From Streptococcus sp. DTU_2020_1001019_1_SI_AUS_MUR_006 (GTDB taxonomy: Bacteria; Bacillota; Bacilli; Lactobacillales; Streptococcaceae): a stretch of DNA of 64,000 nt. The notes under the pieces were generated by a model. That model saw only the letters and a list, made by a program, of their open reading frames with translations, was not told the origin of the DNA and searched no databases. A program made the translations under genes and the position numbers. The stretch spans positions 1,385,501 through 1,449,500 of the forward strand of contig NZ_CP135436.1 of NCBI RefSeq assembly GCF_032340315.1, read 5' to 3'. Within the stretch, counting starts at the first letter, position 1. Each line of letters begins with the position of its first letter. This document shows positions 46,692-55,992 of the stretch, in pieces.

Positions 46692-47282
46692 ATGGAAAAA
46701 TTAAGAGATTATATTTCATTTGATTTGGAATTTAATAAACACCAAGATAAAACTCACTTGATTCAGGTATCTGCGGTCCGTTTTAAAGATGGTGAAGAAG
46801 TAGGAGCATTTGACTCATATGTTCATACCGATGTGCCTTTGAAAAGTTTTATTAATGGTTTAACGGGTATCACGTCTGAAACCTTGAAAGATGCACCGAT
46901 GGTGGAGGAAGTTCTTAAGAATTTTCAAGACTTTGTGGGTGAGTTACCCCTTGTTGGTTATAATGCAGCCAAGAGTGATTTACCGATTTTGTTGGAGCAT
47001 GGTTTGGATTATAGTAGCCAATATCTAGTGGATCTCTATGATGAAGCATTTGAGCGACGCAGTTCTGATCTTCATGGTATTGCCAATCTCAAGTTACAAA
47101 CTGTTGCAAGTTTTCTAGGATTTAAGGGACAATCTCATAACAGTTTAGAGGATGCTCGTATGACTGCGCGTGTTTATGAAGCATTCCTAGAGTCTGACGA
47201 AAGTAAAATCTTACTGGACGTCAAGAGTAGTCTTAACTCTAATCCTTTTGGTGGTTTAGATTTATCACAACTGTTTGATTAG
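46692..47282 (+). CDS. DEDDh 3'-5' exonuclease (DnaQ-like)
   Basis: 196 residues. Exo I FDLEF (Asp/Glu), Exo II YNAAKSDLPIL and Exo III HNSLEDARMT give the DEDDh metal site of the DNA polymerase III epsilon family. It is a stand-alone exonuclease without helicase or polymerase domains. ATG 46692 is chosen because AAGGA (46678-46682) is nine bases ahead; ATG 46683 abuts the same site. It is followed after 8 bp by the phosphodiesterase gene. Confidence 0.86.
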   Translation: MEKLRDYISFDLEFNKHQDKTHLIQVSAVRFKDGEEVGAFDSYVHTDVPLKSFINGLTGITSETLKDAPMVEEVLKNFQDFVGELPLVGYNAAKSDLPILLEHGLDYSSQYLVDLYDEAFERRSSDLHGIANLKLQTVASFLGFKGQSHNSLEDARMTARVYEAFLESDESKILLDVKSSLNSNPFGGLDLSQLFD

Positions 47283-47290
47283 GAGCTTTT

Positions 47291-49054
47291 ATGAAACCTG
47301 AAAAGCCTAAAAAATTGGGTTTTAAAAAGATTTACCTCAATCTTGATAAAATCCTCTTTCTATTTTTTTTAATATTTATGTTGGTCGACTATATTTGGTT
47401 ACCTTTGAATTCATTGATAGCGGGTTTTTTGCTAAGTCAGACGGGCTATTTGTTTATTTCTTACAATAACATTTTTGCCATTATCAAAAATGCTCCTATA
47501 GTCAGTATTGGCTTCTTAATCTTAATCATTCTTAACCTTTTAGTTGCTTATTTTCAACTCAGTCTTCTCTTTATAGGGGCGCGTCATCTTCTCTATCATG
47601 AGAAAAGAACACTGATAGAATACAGTCGTAAGGTCTTTCGTGAGAGTCTTGTCTTTATGAAAGGTCTGACAATTACAAAAGCCTTATTTATCTTCTTCTA
47701 TGTTGCCATGCTTTTTCCTTTTATCAGGAAGATTTTAAAGATTTATTATTTTAATAAAATCGTAATCCCAGAGTTTATTCAGACCTACATGGAAGATAAA
47801 TACTGGATGTGGTGGCTAGGTATTATCATCTTGTCAATCCTCTTCCTCTACGTTTCTGTTAAGTTAGTATTTGTTCTTCCAAAAATCTTTTATGATAAGA
47901 TGACAGTCAAGGAAGCTGTGCTCTATAGTCTTGAAAGAACTAGAAATCAATTCTGGTTTTACGCTTGGCATCTCTTTCTCATTGTTGTCAAAACAAATCT
48001 TTTCTTTTACTTGCTTCTAATCCCACTATTGATTGTCCAGTTTTTAGTGGATGGTCTCACACATCGAGAATCTTTGGTTCTTGCTATTTCGAACTATATA
48101 TTGATTAAAAATATCCACTATATGGCTTTGACTTACTTCTTGGTTAAGTTTACCTCCTTTTTAACTGGTGAGGAGTTGGATATTATGCCAAGACGAAAGA
48201 AAGATCATATCATGAGATGGGGTGTAATGGGGTGCGCCAGTGTCTTCTTTGCGATTGAGGGTTATGTTTATCTAGAGGCACCCGTAGTCAATCCTCCACT
48301 TGTCATCTCTCACAGAGGTGTTTCTAATGGAAATGGTGTCCAAAATACAGTTGAATCCTTAGAAAAAACAGCTCAGTTAAAACCAGATTTAGTTGAGATG
48401 GATGTACAAGAAACCAAGGATGGTCAGTTTGTCATGATGCATGATGCTAACCTAAAAAGTTTAGCGGGATTAAATGTAACACCACAAGACTTAACTTTAG
48501 ATGAGTTGAAGCAATTAGATATTTATGAAAATGGTTATCAGACCAAAATATCCAGCTTTGATGATTATATAAATCGTGCCAATGACCTTCATCAGAAATT
48601 GCTGATCGAAATTAAAACGAGTCGAAAAGATAGTGCTCAGATGATGGATCATTTTCTAGATCAATATGGAGCAAAAATTAAAGTCTATGGGCATCAGATG
48701 CAATCTTTGGATTATCATGTTATTGAAAAAGTAAGTCAGTATGATAAGGAAATTCCAGTCTATTTCATTCTGCCCTACAATTCCGTTTTTCCAAGAACGA
48801 ATGCTACAGGTTATACCATGGAATATTCTACCTTAGATGAATATTTTGTAACCAAGCTTTGGAATACAAAACAAAAGCTCTATGTTTGGACGATTAACGG
48901 TTCGGAATCCTTTAACAAGTCGCTTCATCTAGGAGTAGATGGTATGATTACGGATAATTTGGAAATGGTACAAGAAGAACTTGAAACTGCCCAGGAAGAC
49001 CCAGAATACGCTGATTTACTTTTAAAGAAGGCAACGGAATTCTTTACTTTTTAG
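47291..49054 (+). CDS. membrane glycerophosphodiester phosphodiesterase
   Basis: 587 residues. The first ~330 contain about seven or eight hydrophobic helices (GPDPase membrane domain). The C-terminal GDPD TIM barrel has His341-Arg342 (ISHRGVSNG), Glu369 and Asp371 (LVEMDVQE) and His384 (MMHDAN), the catalytic and calcium-binding set. It should cleave glycerophosphodiesters at the outer face; a role in lipid or teichoic acid turnover is likely. Confidence 0.88.
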   Translation: MKPEKPKKLGFKKIYLNLDKILFLFFLIFMLVDYIWLPLNSLIAGFLLSQTGYLFISYNNIFAIIKNAPIVSIGFLILIILNLLVAYFQLSLLFIGARHLLYHEKRTLIEYSRKVFRESLVFMKGLTITKALFIFFYVAMLFPFIRKILKIYYFNKIVIPEFIQTYMEDKYWMWWLGIIILSILFLYVSVKLVFVLPKIFYDKMTVKEAVLYSLERTRNQFWFYAWHLFLIVVKTNLFFYLLLIPLLIVQFLVDGLTHRESLVLAISNYILIKNIHYMALTYFLVKFTSFLTGEELDIMPRRKKDHIMRWGVMGCASVFFAIEGYVYLEAPVVNPPLVISHRGVSNGNGVQNTVESLEKTAQLKPDLVEMDVQETKDGQFVMMHDANLKSLAGLNVTPQDLTLDELKQLDIYENGYQTKISSFDDYINRANDLHQKLLIEIKTSRKDSAQMMDHFLDQYGAKIKVYGHQMQSLDYHVIEKVSQYDKEIPVYFILPYNSVFPRTNATGYTMEYSTLDEYFVTKLWNTKQKLYVWTINGSESFNKSLHLGVDGMITDNLEMVQEELETAQEDPEYADLLLKKATEFFTF

Positions 49055-49061
49055 ATAAGAC

Positions 49062-49088
49062 AAAAGAGGCTGAATTCAGCCTCTTTTT
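49062..49088. terminator. bidirectional terminator
   Basis: AAAGAGGCTGAA and TTCAGCCTCTTT form a perfect palindrome between convergent genes. Confidence 0.85.
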
Positions 49089-49094
49089 ATGCTA

Positions 49095-49394
49095 TTAGAA
49101 TGGTAATTTTCCTGCAAAAGCACCGAGTTTCTTTTTGGTTGTCTCATCGATTTGTTCAAGAGCTGCATTGACTGCTTGAACAGTCATGTCAGAAAGAGTT
49201 TCGATGTCTTCAGGGTCAACAACCGCAGGATTGAAATCAATTTTTACAACTTTCTTATCTCCAGTTAAAGTAGCAGTTACAAGGTTTTGAGCAGAAGTGC
49301 CAACAAATTCTGTAGCAGCAAGTTCAGCCTGACTTTGCTCCATTTGTTTTTGAAGTTTTTGAGCTTGACGCATCATGTTTTGCATATTCATCAT
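49095..49394 (-). CDS. YbaB/EbfC nucleoid-associated protein
   Basis: 99 residues, [20 protein letters not shown] at the start and the conserved [21 protein letters not shown] at the end. These small dimers bind DNA without strong sequence preference. The first 35 codons and the upstream region are part of the 431-bp tandem duplication described at 49290. Confidence 0.93.
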   Translation of the reverse strand: MMNMQNMMRQAQKLQKQMEQSQAELAATEFVGTSAQNLVTATLTGDKKVVKIDFNPAVVDPEDIETLSDMTVQAVNAALEQIDETTKKKLGAFAGKLPF

Positions 49395-50151
49395 GGTGGT
49401 ATATAGCTTCCTTTTCTATTATTTTCCTTATTATTTTAACAATTTTAACTATAAAAGTCTATTCAAATTTTCAACGATAAAACATTAAATTTTCTGACAA
49501 TTTATTGAATAATTAGAAAAACTATGATATAATAAATTTTAAAAATGGGATTCCCATGATTTAATAGGAGTGTTATATGAAAAAACTTGGTTTTATCCTT
49601 TTATCTTCGGCATTGTTGTTATCTGCTTGTGCAGTTCGTTTTGAACAATCGTCAACTACAAGTGATTCATCTCAGGTTACAAAATTGTCAGAAGATAACC
49701 AAAAACTATTGGATCAGGCAAGCAGAAGTGCCAACAAATTCTGTAGCAGCAAGTTCAGCCTGACTTTGCTCCATTTGTTTTTGAAGTTTTTGAGCTTGAC
49801 GCATCATGTTTTGCATATTCATCATGGTGGTATATAGCTTCCTTTTCTATTATTTTCCTTATTATTTTAACAATTTTAACTATAAAAGTCTATTCAAATT
49901 TTCAACGATAAAACATTAAATTTTCTGACAATTTATTGAATAATTAGAAAAACTATGATATAATAAATTTTAAAAATGGGATTCCCATGATTTAATAGGA
50001 GTGTTATATGAAAAAACTTGGTTTTATCCTTTTATCTTCGGCATTGTTGTTATCTGCTTGTGCAGTTCGTTTTGAACAATCGTCAACTACAAGTGATTCA
50101 TCTCAGGTCGCAAAATTATCAGAAGATAACCAAAAATTATTGGATAAGGCA
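49290..50151. repeat. 431-bp tandem duplication (49290-49720 and 49721-50151)
   Basis: The two units abut exactly. Each contains 105 bp of the 5' end of ybaB (antisense), the ybaB-efeO intergenic region with an extended -10 TGATATAAT (49528-49533 and 49959-49964), and the first 48 codons of efeO. The first ~380 bp look identical and the last ~50 bp hold about five substitutions. The result is one broken and one complete efeO, and a second efeO promoter. Confidence 0.92.
49577..49837 (+). pseudogene. truncated efeO copy
   Basis: 48 codons of efeO, including the signal peptide and lipobox LSAC, run into antisense ybaB sequence at 49721 and continue out of family to a stop at 49835-49837 (86 codons in total). 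It keeps a promoter and ribosome binding site, so a small lipoprotein-like peptide could be made. Confidence 0.88.
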
Positions 50152-50880
50152 ACTAGTGACTACAAAACATTTGTAGAAGAACAGATAGATAAACTTTTAA
50201 CAGATACAGAAGGTTTTGTTAAACTTTTGAAGGATGGTAAGTTAGAGGAAGCTAAAAAGGCATACCCTTTAATCCGTATGTCTTATGAACGTTCAGAGCC
50301 GATTGCAGAGAGCTTCGGAGAATCTGATGTGAAGATTGACTTTCGTTTGGCAGACTATCTAGATGAAAACAAGACCGAAGAAGGTTGGTCAGGTTTTCAC
50401 CGTATTGAGCGCATTCTTTGGGAGGAAAACACAACTAAAGGAACTGAGTCTTATGGTGACCAACTGGTAAATGACATTAAGGAATTGAAGGCTAAGATTG
50501 CAACTGTAGATGTTGATTACAAGATTATGCTAACTGGGGCTGTCGACCTTCTAAATGAAGTAGCGACAAGTAAGATTACTGGTGAAGAGGAGATTTATTC
50601 TCATACAGATTTGTATGATTTTCGTGCCAATATCCAAGGTGCTGAAAAGATTTTCCAACTCTTTAAACCTTTACTTGAAAAATCAGATGCAGCCTTGGTT
50701 AAGGAGTTAGAGGAAGATTTCAAATCTGTCAATAGTTTGTTAGACAAACACATGACGGACAAGGAACACTATAAGCTCTATACAGACTTAACGAAAGAAG
50801 ACACTAAAGAATTGTCTGAAGCAGTGACAAAACTTGGTGAACCATTATCACAAATGGGTAAATTTCTTGGTGGAGAATAA
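50008..50880 (+). CDS. efeO: EfeO-type iron-binding lipoprotein (M75 domain)
   Basis: 290 residues. Lipobox LSAC (Cys18), then an imelysin/M75 domain with the metal motif HxxE in GFHRIERILWEE. It lacks the cupredoxin domain of E. coli EfeO, the short form usual in Gram-positives. It binds iron outside the cell for EfeU. First gene of efeO-efeB-efeU-tatC-tatA; spacing to efeB is 5 bp. Confidence 0.88.
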   Translation: MKKLGFILLSSALLLSACAVRFEQSSTTSDSSQVAKLSEDNQKLLDKATSDYKTFVEEQIDKLLTDTEGFVKLLKDGKLEEAKKAYPLIRMSYERSEPIAESFGESDVKIDFRLADYLDENKTEEGWSGFHRIERILWEENTTKGTESYGDQLVNDIKELKAKIATVDVDYKIMLTGAVDLLNEVATSKITGEEEIYSHTDLYDFRANIQGAEKIFQLFKPLLEKSDAALVKELEEDFKSVNSLLDKHMTDKEHYKLYTDLTKEDTKELSEAVTKLGEPLSQMGKFLGGE

Positions 50881-50885
50881 GTAAT

Positions 50886-52100
50886 ATGACAAACAAAGGC
50901 GAAAAATTTTTTGAACAAAAAATGGACCGTCGAGAATTTCTAAAAAAAGCAGGTATCGGAGGGGCTGGTCTCGCACTTGGACTCTCTGGTGCTTCTGCTT
51001 TTTTCGCACCTAAGCTTGATGGTCAGGAGAAAATCTCGTACGGGGATGAAAAAATAGCCTTCTATGGCAAACACCAAGCTGGCATTACAACTGTCATGCA
51101 GAAAAACATTTATTTTGTGGTTTTAGATTTGCATACAACTGACAAAGAGAAAATCATCCAGTTATTTAAGGATTGGACGGATTATAGTGCCAAACTTGTA
51201 GAAGGAGAATTGGTTAAAAAAGATGGTAACAATAGCCTCTTGCCTCCAAGTGATACTGGAGAAACAGTTGGACTTAATCCTCATCGTTTGACCCTGACCT
51301 TTGGAATTTCGGCTAGTTTCCTAGAAAAGATGAAACTAGAGAACAAACGTCCCAAACTTTTCAGAGATTTACCTCCATTTCCAAAGGAACAGTTACGAGA
51401 AAAGTACACGGGTGGAGATATAGTTATCCAAGCTTGTGCTGATGATGAGCAAGTTGCCTTTCATGCCATTAGAAATCTTATCCGAAAAGGAAGGAATGCA
51501 GTTACTCTTCGTTGGAGTCAATCAGGTTTTGCAGCTATCGGTAATCGTATGGAAACTCCTCGGAATCTCTTTGGATTTAAAGACGGGACTGCTAATGTTA
51601 CCACTGAGAAAGAATTTGATCAGGTTGTTTGGGCTGACAGTAAGGATTGGATGGAAAATGGTTCCTACATGGCAGTTCGTCGCATCCAGATGTTCCTTGA
51701 TACTTGGGATCGAACCAATCTGGAGGAGCAAGAAAATACCTTTGGGCGCTATAAGGAAAGTGGAGCTCCTTTTGGTAAGAAAAACGAATTTGATGAGGTG
51801 GACTTGAGCCTTCTTCCTGACGATTCTCATGTACGCTTAGCAAAAGAAGTGGATAAACCTCTCCTGCGTCGATCCTATTCTTATTCTGATGGAATTGATG
51901 AAAAGACTGGCCAGTTTGACACAGGATTACTGTTTATTTCCTTCCAAAAGGACCCAGATAACTTTGTTAAGGTGCAGACCAATCTGGGGGCTACGGATAA
52001 AATGAATGAGTACGTTACCCATATAGGCAGTGGACTTTTTGCCTGCTTTGGTGGAGTAGAGAAGGGAGGTTACATTGGGCAGAAATTATTGGAATCTTAA
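50886..52100 (+). CDS. efeB: Tat-exported DyP-type peroxidase EfeB
   Basis: 404 residues. The N-terminal DRREFLKKAGIGGAGLALGL is a twin-arginine signal. The DyP domain has GFKDG with Asp233, the distal residue of the family, and a C-terminal HIGSGLFACFGGVEKGGY. The haem enzyme is folded in the cytosol and exported by the TatAC encoded just downstream. In EfeUOB systems it oxidises ferrous iron or helps iron release. The 3' end overlaps the permease gene by 26 bp. Confidence 0.92.
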   Translation: MTNKGEKFFEQKMDRREFLKKAGIGGAGLALGLSGASAFFAPKLDGQEKISYGDEKIAFYGKHQAGITTVMQKNIYFVVLDLHTTDKEKIIQLFKDWTDYSAKLVEGELVKKDGNNSLLPPSDTGETVGLNPHRLTLTFGISASFLEKMKLENKRPKLFRDLPPFPKEQLREKYTGGDIVIQACADDEQVAFHAIRNLIRKGRNAVTLRWSQSGFAAIGNRMETPRNLFGFKDGTANVTTEKEFDQVVWADSKDWMENGSYMAVRRIQMFLDTWDRTNLEEQENTFGRYKESGAPFGKKNEFDEVDLSLLPDDSHVRLAKEVDKPLLRRSYSYSDGIDEKTGQFDTGLLFISFQKDPDNFVKVQTNLGATDKMNEYVTHIGSGLFACFGGVEKGGYIGQKLLES

Positions 52101-53763
52101 AAGTATTATCCTCCTATTTGTTTGTTTCTTCCTGTTGATTTTTCCGGTAGGAGCTAAGGAAAATTTGAGTCCCTACTTTGTGAAAATAACTGATGCAACT
52201 AAAGCTGTTAAAGAAGGCAAACAAGACCAGGCAAGAAAAATAATCGATGAAATGACCAAAGACTTCGAGAAAGTCGAGAATTCTGACTCTGAAGCAGGAC
52301 GTAAAGTTCAAGAAAAGTTGGCCTTAACTGGTGATATTACTGAAGACCAGCTAACTCAGATTTCTTTAGCCCTTTTGACATTTGAGAAAGAGCAAAATCC
52401 AGTCGACCTAGATGCAGAAAAAGAGAAACTTGTTTCACGATTAGAACCTCGTTTTGAAGCCTTAGATAAGGCAATCGCTTCTCAAGATCTGGAAGCAGTA
52501 AGAGAAGCCTATAAAAAAATGAATTCAACCTGGACCATCAATGAAGCAGTGGTTCGCGACCATAGTACAGCTCATTATGGGCAAGTAGAAAAAGCAATTT
52601 CCTTTCTGCGTAGTAGCATTGAAACTGAACCAACGAACTTTGATACTATTCAGGCATCGTTTGATGATTTGAAGACAGCCATTTCTAACTTTGTTGAAGG
52701 TACAGAAATAGCGACTACATCTTCGAATCTGACCCTAAAGGATGGAATCGATCTTTTAAAAAAGGCTTTGACCCAATTTCAAGCTGGTCAAGATAGTGAT
52801 GCAGCTGCGACGATGAAGGAGTTTATTACTATTTGGCCCACCATCGAGGGTTCTGTAAGTACAACCAATCCTTCGCTTTATACCAAGGTTGAAAATGAAA
52901 GTCCTGTCATCATGGTTAAGGGAAAGGAAAGTGAATATCAAGAAAAGCTTTCTAGCTTGATTGCAGAGCTATCTCAAATTGATACTAGCGCTTCCTATAA
53001 TGCATTTGATGCCATGCTCATATTGCTCCGAGAAGGTGTAGAAGCCCTCTTGATTGTCATGGCGCTTGTGACAACTTTGAAAGCTGCTAAGATGAGAAAG
53101 GGCCTCAAGTGGGTCTATGGTGGTGCATTTGCTGGTATAGTTGCTAGTCTTTTAATTGCCTATATCCTACAGATTGCCTTTCCAGCAGTTACCTCAGGAA
53201 CTAACCGTGAAATCATCGAAGGAGCAGTCGGGATTTTTGCAGTTATCATGATGATTTTAATCGGTATTTGGCTTCATAGCAAATCTTCTGTTAAAAAATG
53301 GAATACTTTTATGGAATCACAAATGCAAACTGTCACGAAAACAGGCTCTTTCCTTTCTATGTTCGCTCTGAGTTTTCTAGCCGTATTCCGTGAAGGTGCT
53401 GAGACGATTTTATTCTACGTAGGGATTCTGCCAAGGATTTCTAGTTTTGACTTTGTCCTAGGAATTTCTCTGGCCCTCTTAGTCTTAGTCGTGATTGCCT
53501 TTGTGATGAACAAGGCCAGTCAATTTTTCCTACCTCACAAGGTTTTCTTTATCCTGACTTGGATGATTTATGTCTTAGCTTTTAAGATGACGGGAGTCAG
53601 TATCCATGCCTTACAGTTGACAAATATGATTCCAAACCATCTGATCTCAGGAATACCAAGTATTGATATATTGGGAATTTACCCTAGTTGGGAAGGGTTA
53701 GCAGGTCAGATTATCTTTATCCTCGTAGTTTTTCTAATTACCATTAGACAGGGTGAAAAATGA
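52075..53763 (+). CDS. efeU: EfeU/FTR1-type iron permease with extracellular N-terminal domain
   Basis: 562 residues. The start is TTG 52075 with GGGAGG (52064-52069) close ahead; the first ATG comes much later. A signal peptide (~8-27) leads a helical extracellular region of ~280 residues, then the FTR1 permease with two REXXE motifs, REGVE (319-323) and REGAE (439-443), which carry iron. About seven membrane helices. The gene overlaps efeB and its stop overlaps tatC, so the operon is tightly coupled. Confidence 0.88.
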   Translation: MGRNYWNLKSIILLFVCFFLLIFPVGAKENLSPYFVKITDATKAVKEGKQDQARKIIDEMTKDFEKVENSDSEAGRKVQEKLALTGDITEDQLTQISLALLTFEKEQNPVDLDAEKEKLVSRLEPRFEALDKAIASQDLEAVREAYKKMNSTWTINEAVVRDHSTAHYGQVEKAISFLRSSIETEPTNFDTIQASFDDLKTAISNFVEGTEIATTSSNLTLKDGIDLLKKALTQFQAGQDSDAAATMKEFITIWPTIEGSVSTTNPSLYTKVENESPVIMVKGKESEYQEKLSSLIAELSQIDTSASYNAFDAMLILLREGVEALLIVMALVTTLKAAKMRKGLKWVYGGAFAGIVASLLIAYILQIAFPAVTSGTNREIIEGAVGIFAVIMMILIGIWLHSKSSVKKWNTFMESQMQTVTKTGSFLSMFALSFLAVFREGAETILFYVGILPRISSFDFVLGISLALLVLVVIAFVMNKASQFFLPHKVFFILTWMIYVLAFKMTGVSIHALQLTNMIPNHLISGIPSIDILGIYPSWEGLAGQIIFILVVFLITIRQGEK

Positions 53764-54494
53764 TGGATCAAAAGGAATTGACAATTATTGAACATTTGGT
53801 AGAATTTAGAAAGAGATTGCTAGCAGTAGTTGTTTGCTTCTTTCTAGTTTTCTGCGTTTCAATATTATTTGCCGATCAGGTTTATCAGTATATCACACAA
53901 GGTTTTAGTCAGAAGTTAATCGTCTTAGGGCCGAATGATATTTTATGGATTTATCTCCGTTTAGCAAGTTTAATGGCCTTTAGCCTTACCTTACCTTTTA
54001 CGGTCTATCAAGTCTGGAGTTTTGTTCGACCAGCCCTTAAAACTGAAGAAGCAGGGGCGATTTTTGCTTATATACCTGCAACATTTCTTTGTTTTATCTT
54101 GGGATTAGCCTTTGGCTTTTATTTTGTAACACCAGCTATACTTCAGGTCTTACTGGGACTAGGTGAAAACTTATTTGAGACGCAACTGACAGCACAAAAT
54201 TATCTAGCCTTTGTCTTTCAAACAACTGTACCACTAGCGTTTATCTTTGAATTGCCAGTTATCATTGCTTTTTTTACCTCAATTGGTTTGATTGGACCTG
54301 GCCTACTCATTTCTTATAGACGTTATGCCTACTTCATTTTATTGGTATTGGCAGTTATATTGACGCCGGCCGATTTTATTAGCGATTTAGCGATGACTGT
54401 TCCCCTAATCCTTTTGTATGAGGTTAGTATCGCTATTAGTAAATGGATAATTAAGAGAAAAAGGAAAGGAGAAAAAGATGGGAATCTTACGTGA
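53760..54494 (+). CDS. tatC: twin-arginine translocase subunit TatC
   Basis: 244 residues, six hydrophobic helices. The start EHLVEFRKRLL is the conserved TatC N-terminus that binds the RR signal, and FELPVIIAF is a typical later motif. It begins within the efeU stop (ATGATGG); either ATG could be used. Its only visible client here is EfeB. Confidence 0.92.
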   Translation: MMDQKELTIIEHLVEFRKRLLAVVVCFFLVFCVSILFADQVYQYITQGFSQKLIVLGPNDILWIYLRLASLMAFSLTLPFTVYQVWSFVRPALKTEEAGAIFAYIPATFLCFILGLAFGFYFVTPAILQVLLGLGENLFETQLTAQNYLAFVFQTTVPLAFIFELPVIIAFFTSIGLIGPGLLISYRRYAYFILLVLAVILTPADFISDLAMTVPLILLYEVSIAISKWIIKRKRKGEKDGNLT

Positions 54495-54645
54495 TATTGG
54501 TGCACCGGGCTTGATAGTCATTGTCCTTGGAGCATTGTTGATTTTTGGACCAAAACGCTTACCAGAGTTAGGCGAGTCAGTAGGAAAAATGCTTGCCGAG
54601 TTTAAGAAAGCCGTTAAGGGCATCGGTGAGCAAGAAGAAAAATAA
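54478..54645 (+). CDS. tatA: twin-arginine translocase subunit TatA
   Basis: A 55-residue protein, MGILRDIGAPGLIVIVLGAL then LIFGPKRLPELGESVGKML: one membrane helix, the FGPKRLPELG hinge and an amphipathic helix, the full TatA layout. It overlaps tatC by 17 bp and has AAAGGAGAAAAAG ahead. It is short for the family because the acidic tail is only ~12 residues. Confidence 0.93.
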   Translation: MGILRDIGAPGLIVIVLGALLIFGPKRLPELGESVGKMLAEFKKAVKGIGEQEEK

Positions 54646-54662
54646 ACGAAAAATGATTGAAT

Positions 54663-54717
54663 AGAGTTGAGAATTGTTGGATTGGAATTATCTCTGGCTA
54701 CAATCTCAACTTTTTTA
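54663..54717 (+). terminator. terminator after the efe-tat operon
   Basis: GTTGAGAATTGT (54666-54677) pairs with ACAATCTCAAC (54700-54710), then TTTTTT. The remaining gap to 54936 contains a second GAGTTGAGATTTTTTT sequence and the promoter of the lic operon. Confidence 0.78.
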
Positions 54718-54887
54718 TTTAGTTTAAGGTTTTTTTAAGGTTTCTATACTATTCTGAAGAACTCTATATTTGTTGAAAATAGAGTTGAGATTTTTTTATC
54801 ATTCAAGTTACTTTCCCTAAAGGTATGCCTAGGCTCTTTCTGACTAGAGAATTCTAGTATTTATTTCGATAAAAGGCTAGGTTGTGA

Positions 54888-54893
54888 TATAAT
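54888..54893 (+). promoter_or_regulatory. promoter of the lic1 operon
   Basis: Extended -10 TGATATAAT (TATAAT 54888-54893), 43 bp before the tarI start codon. No good -35. Confidence 0.6.
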
Positions 54894-54936
54894 GGTAAAG
54901 AATGAGTTTTTTAGAACAGACTAAAGGAGTATTAAA

Positions 54937-55110
54937 ATGATCTACGCTGGAATTTTAGCAGGTGGAACTGGCACGCGCATGGGGATTAGTAATTTACCTA
55001 AACAATGCTTAAAGCTAGAAGAACCAGTCAGAGAAATCAAAGATATTCACCGAGTTTTTGCAACTGACTTAAATACCGCATTTAAGACAGTCTTTAAGTG
55101 GGAAGTCTAA
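54937..55110 (+). pseudogene. tarI-tarJ fusion scar
   Basis: 57 codons with a good AAGGAG site. Codons 1-~26 (MIYAGILAGGTGTRMG, NLPKQ) are the start of TarI, the ribitol-5-phosphate cytidylyltransferase. From LEEPVREIKDIHRVF onward they are the last ~31 residues of TarJ, the ribulose-5-phosphate reductase, to FKWEV and TAA. An in-frame deletion of about 1.6 kb has removed both active sites. The gene order tarIJ-licABC is that of the pneumococcal lic1 locus, so CDP-ribitol cannot be made from this locus. Confidence 0.9.
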
Positions 55111-55122
55111 TGGAGGATGATT

Positions 55123-55992
55123 GTGGAAAAGATTATTAAGGAAAAACTGACATCTTTACTATCAACTGATGAAGATATTTTAAGTGTTGAACAACTAGGA
55201 GGAATGACTAATCAAAACTATTTGGTTAAGACAACCTCAAATCAGTATATCGTTAAGTTTTTCGGAAAAGGCACAGATAAATTGATCAACCGCCAGAATG
55301 AGAAATTTAATCTGGACTTGTTAAAAGATTTAAAACTTGATGTGGAAAATTATCTTTTCGATATTGAAGCAGGTATCAAGGTTAATCAGTACATTAAATC
55401 TGCGAATACTCTTAATTCCACTACTATCAAGACTAAGTTTGAAAAGATTGCGCCTATTTTACAAACGGTTCATGCTTCGGGTAAGGAATTAAAAGGGGAG
55501 TTTGCTCCCTTTGAGGAAATCAAAAAATATGAAACCTTGATTCAAGGGGAGATTTCCTATCCGAACTATGAAGCTGTCAGAAAGTCTGTGTTTTCTCTGA
55601 AAGACCAACTTGAAAAAATTGGTATCGATAAGAAATCATGTCACATTGATTTGGTTCCTGAAAATTTCATAGAAGGACCAGATGGTCACCTTTATCTGAT
55701 TGATTGGGAATATTCATCTATGAATGATCCTATGTGGGATTTGGCAGCTCTCTTCCTAGAATCTGAGTTTACCAGTGCAGAGGAAGAAGATTTTCTAAGT
55801 CATTATAAGAGTGACAAGACTCCCGTTTCAAGAGAGAAAATTCGTATTTACAAAATCTTGCAAGATATCATTTGGAGTCTTTGGACTATTTACAAAGAAG
55901 AAAATGGTGCAGATTTTGGAGATTACGGAATCTCTCGTTACAATAGAGCAGTAAAAGAATTAGAGTCTGAAGGAGATTTAAATGAAAACTAA
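55123..55992 (+). CDS. licA: choline kinase LicA
   Basis: 289 residues of the choline/aminoglycoside kinase fold: CHIDLVPENF (Brenner-type catalytic loop) and LIDWEYSSMNDPMWDLA (metal site). GTG 55123 is chosen because GGAGG (55112-55116) is six bases ahead and abuts the alternative ATG 55117. It phosphorylates choline taken up by LicB, for teichoic acid decoration. The end overlaps licB by 11 bp. Confidence 0.94.
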   Translation: MEKIIKEKLTSLLSTDEDILSVEQLGGMTNQNYLVKTTSNQYIVKFFGKGTDKLINRQNEKFNLDLLKDLKLDVENYLFDIEAGIKVNQYIKSANTLNSTTIKTKFEKIAPILQTVHASGKELKGEFAPFEEIKKYETLIQGEISYPNYEAVRKSVFSLKDQLEKIGIDKKSCHIDLVPENFIEGPDGHLYLIDWEYSSMNDPMWDLAALFLESEFTSAEEEDFLSHYKSDKTPVSREKIRIYKILQDIIWSLWTIYKEENGADFGDYGISRYNRAVKELESEGDLNEN

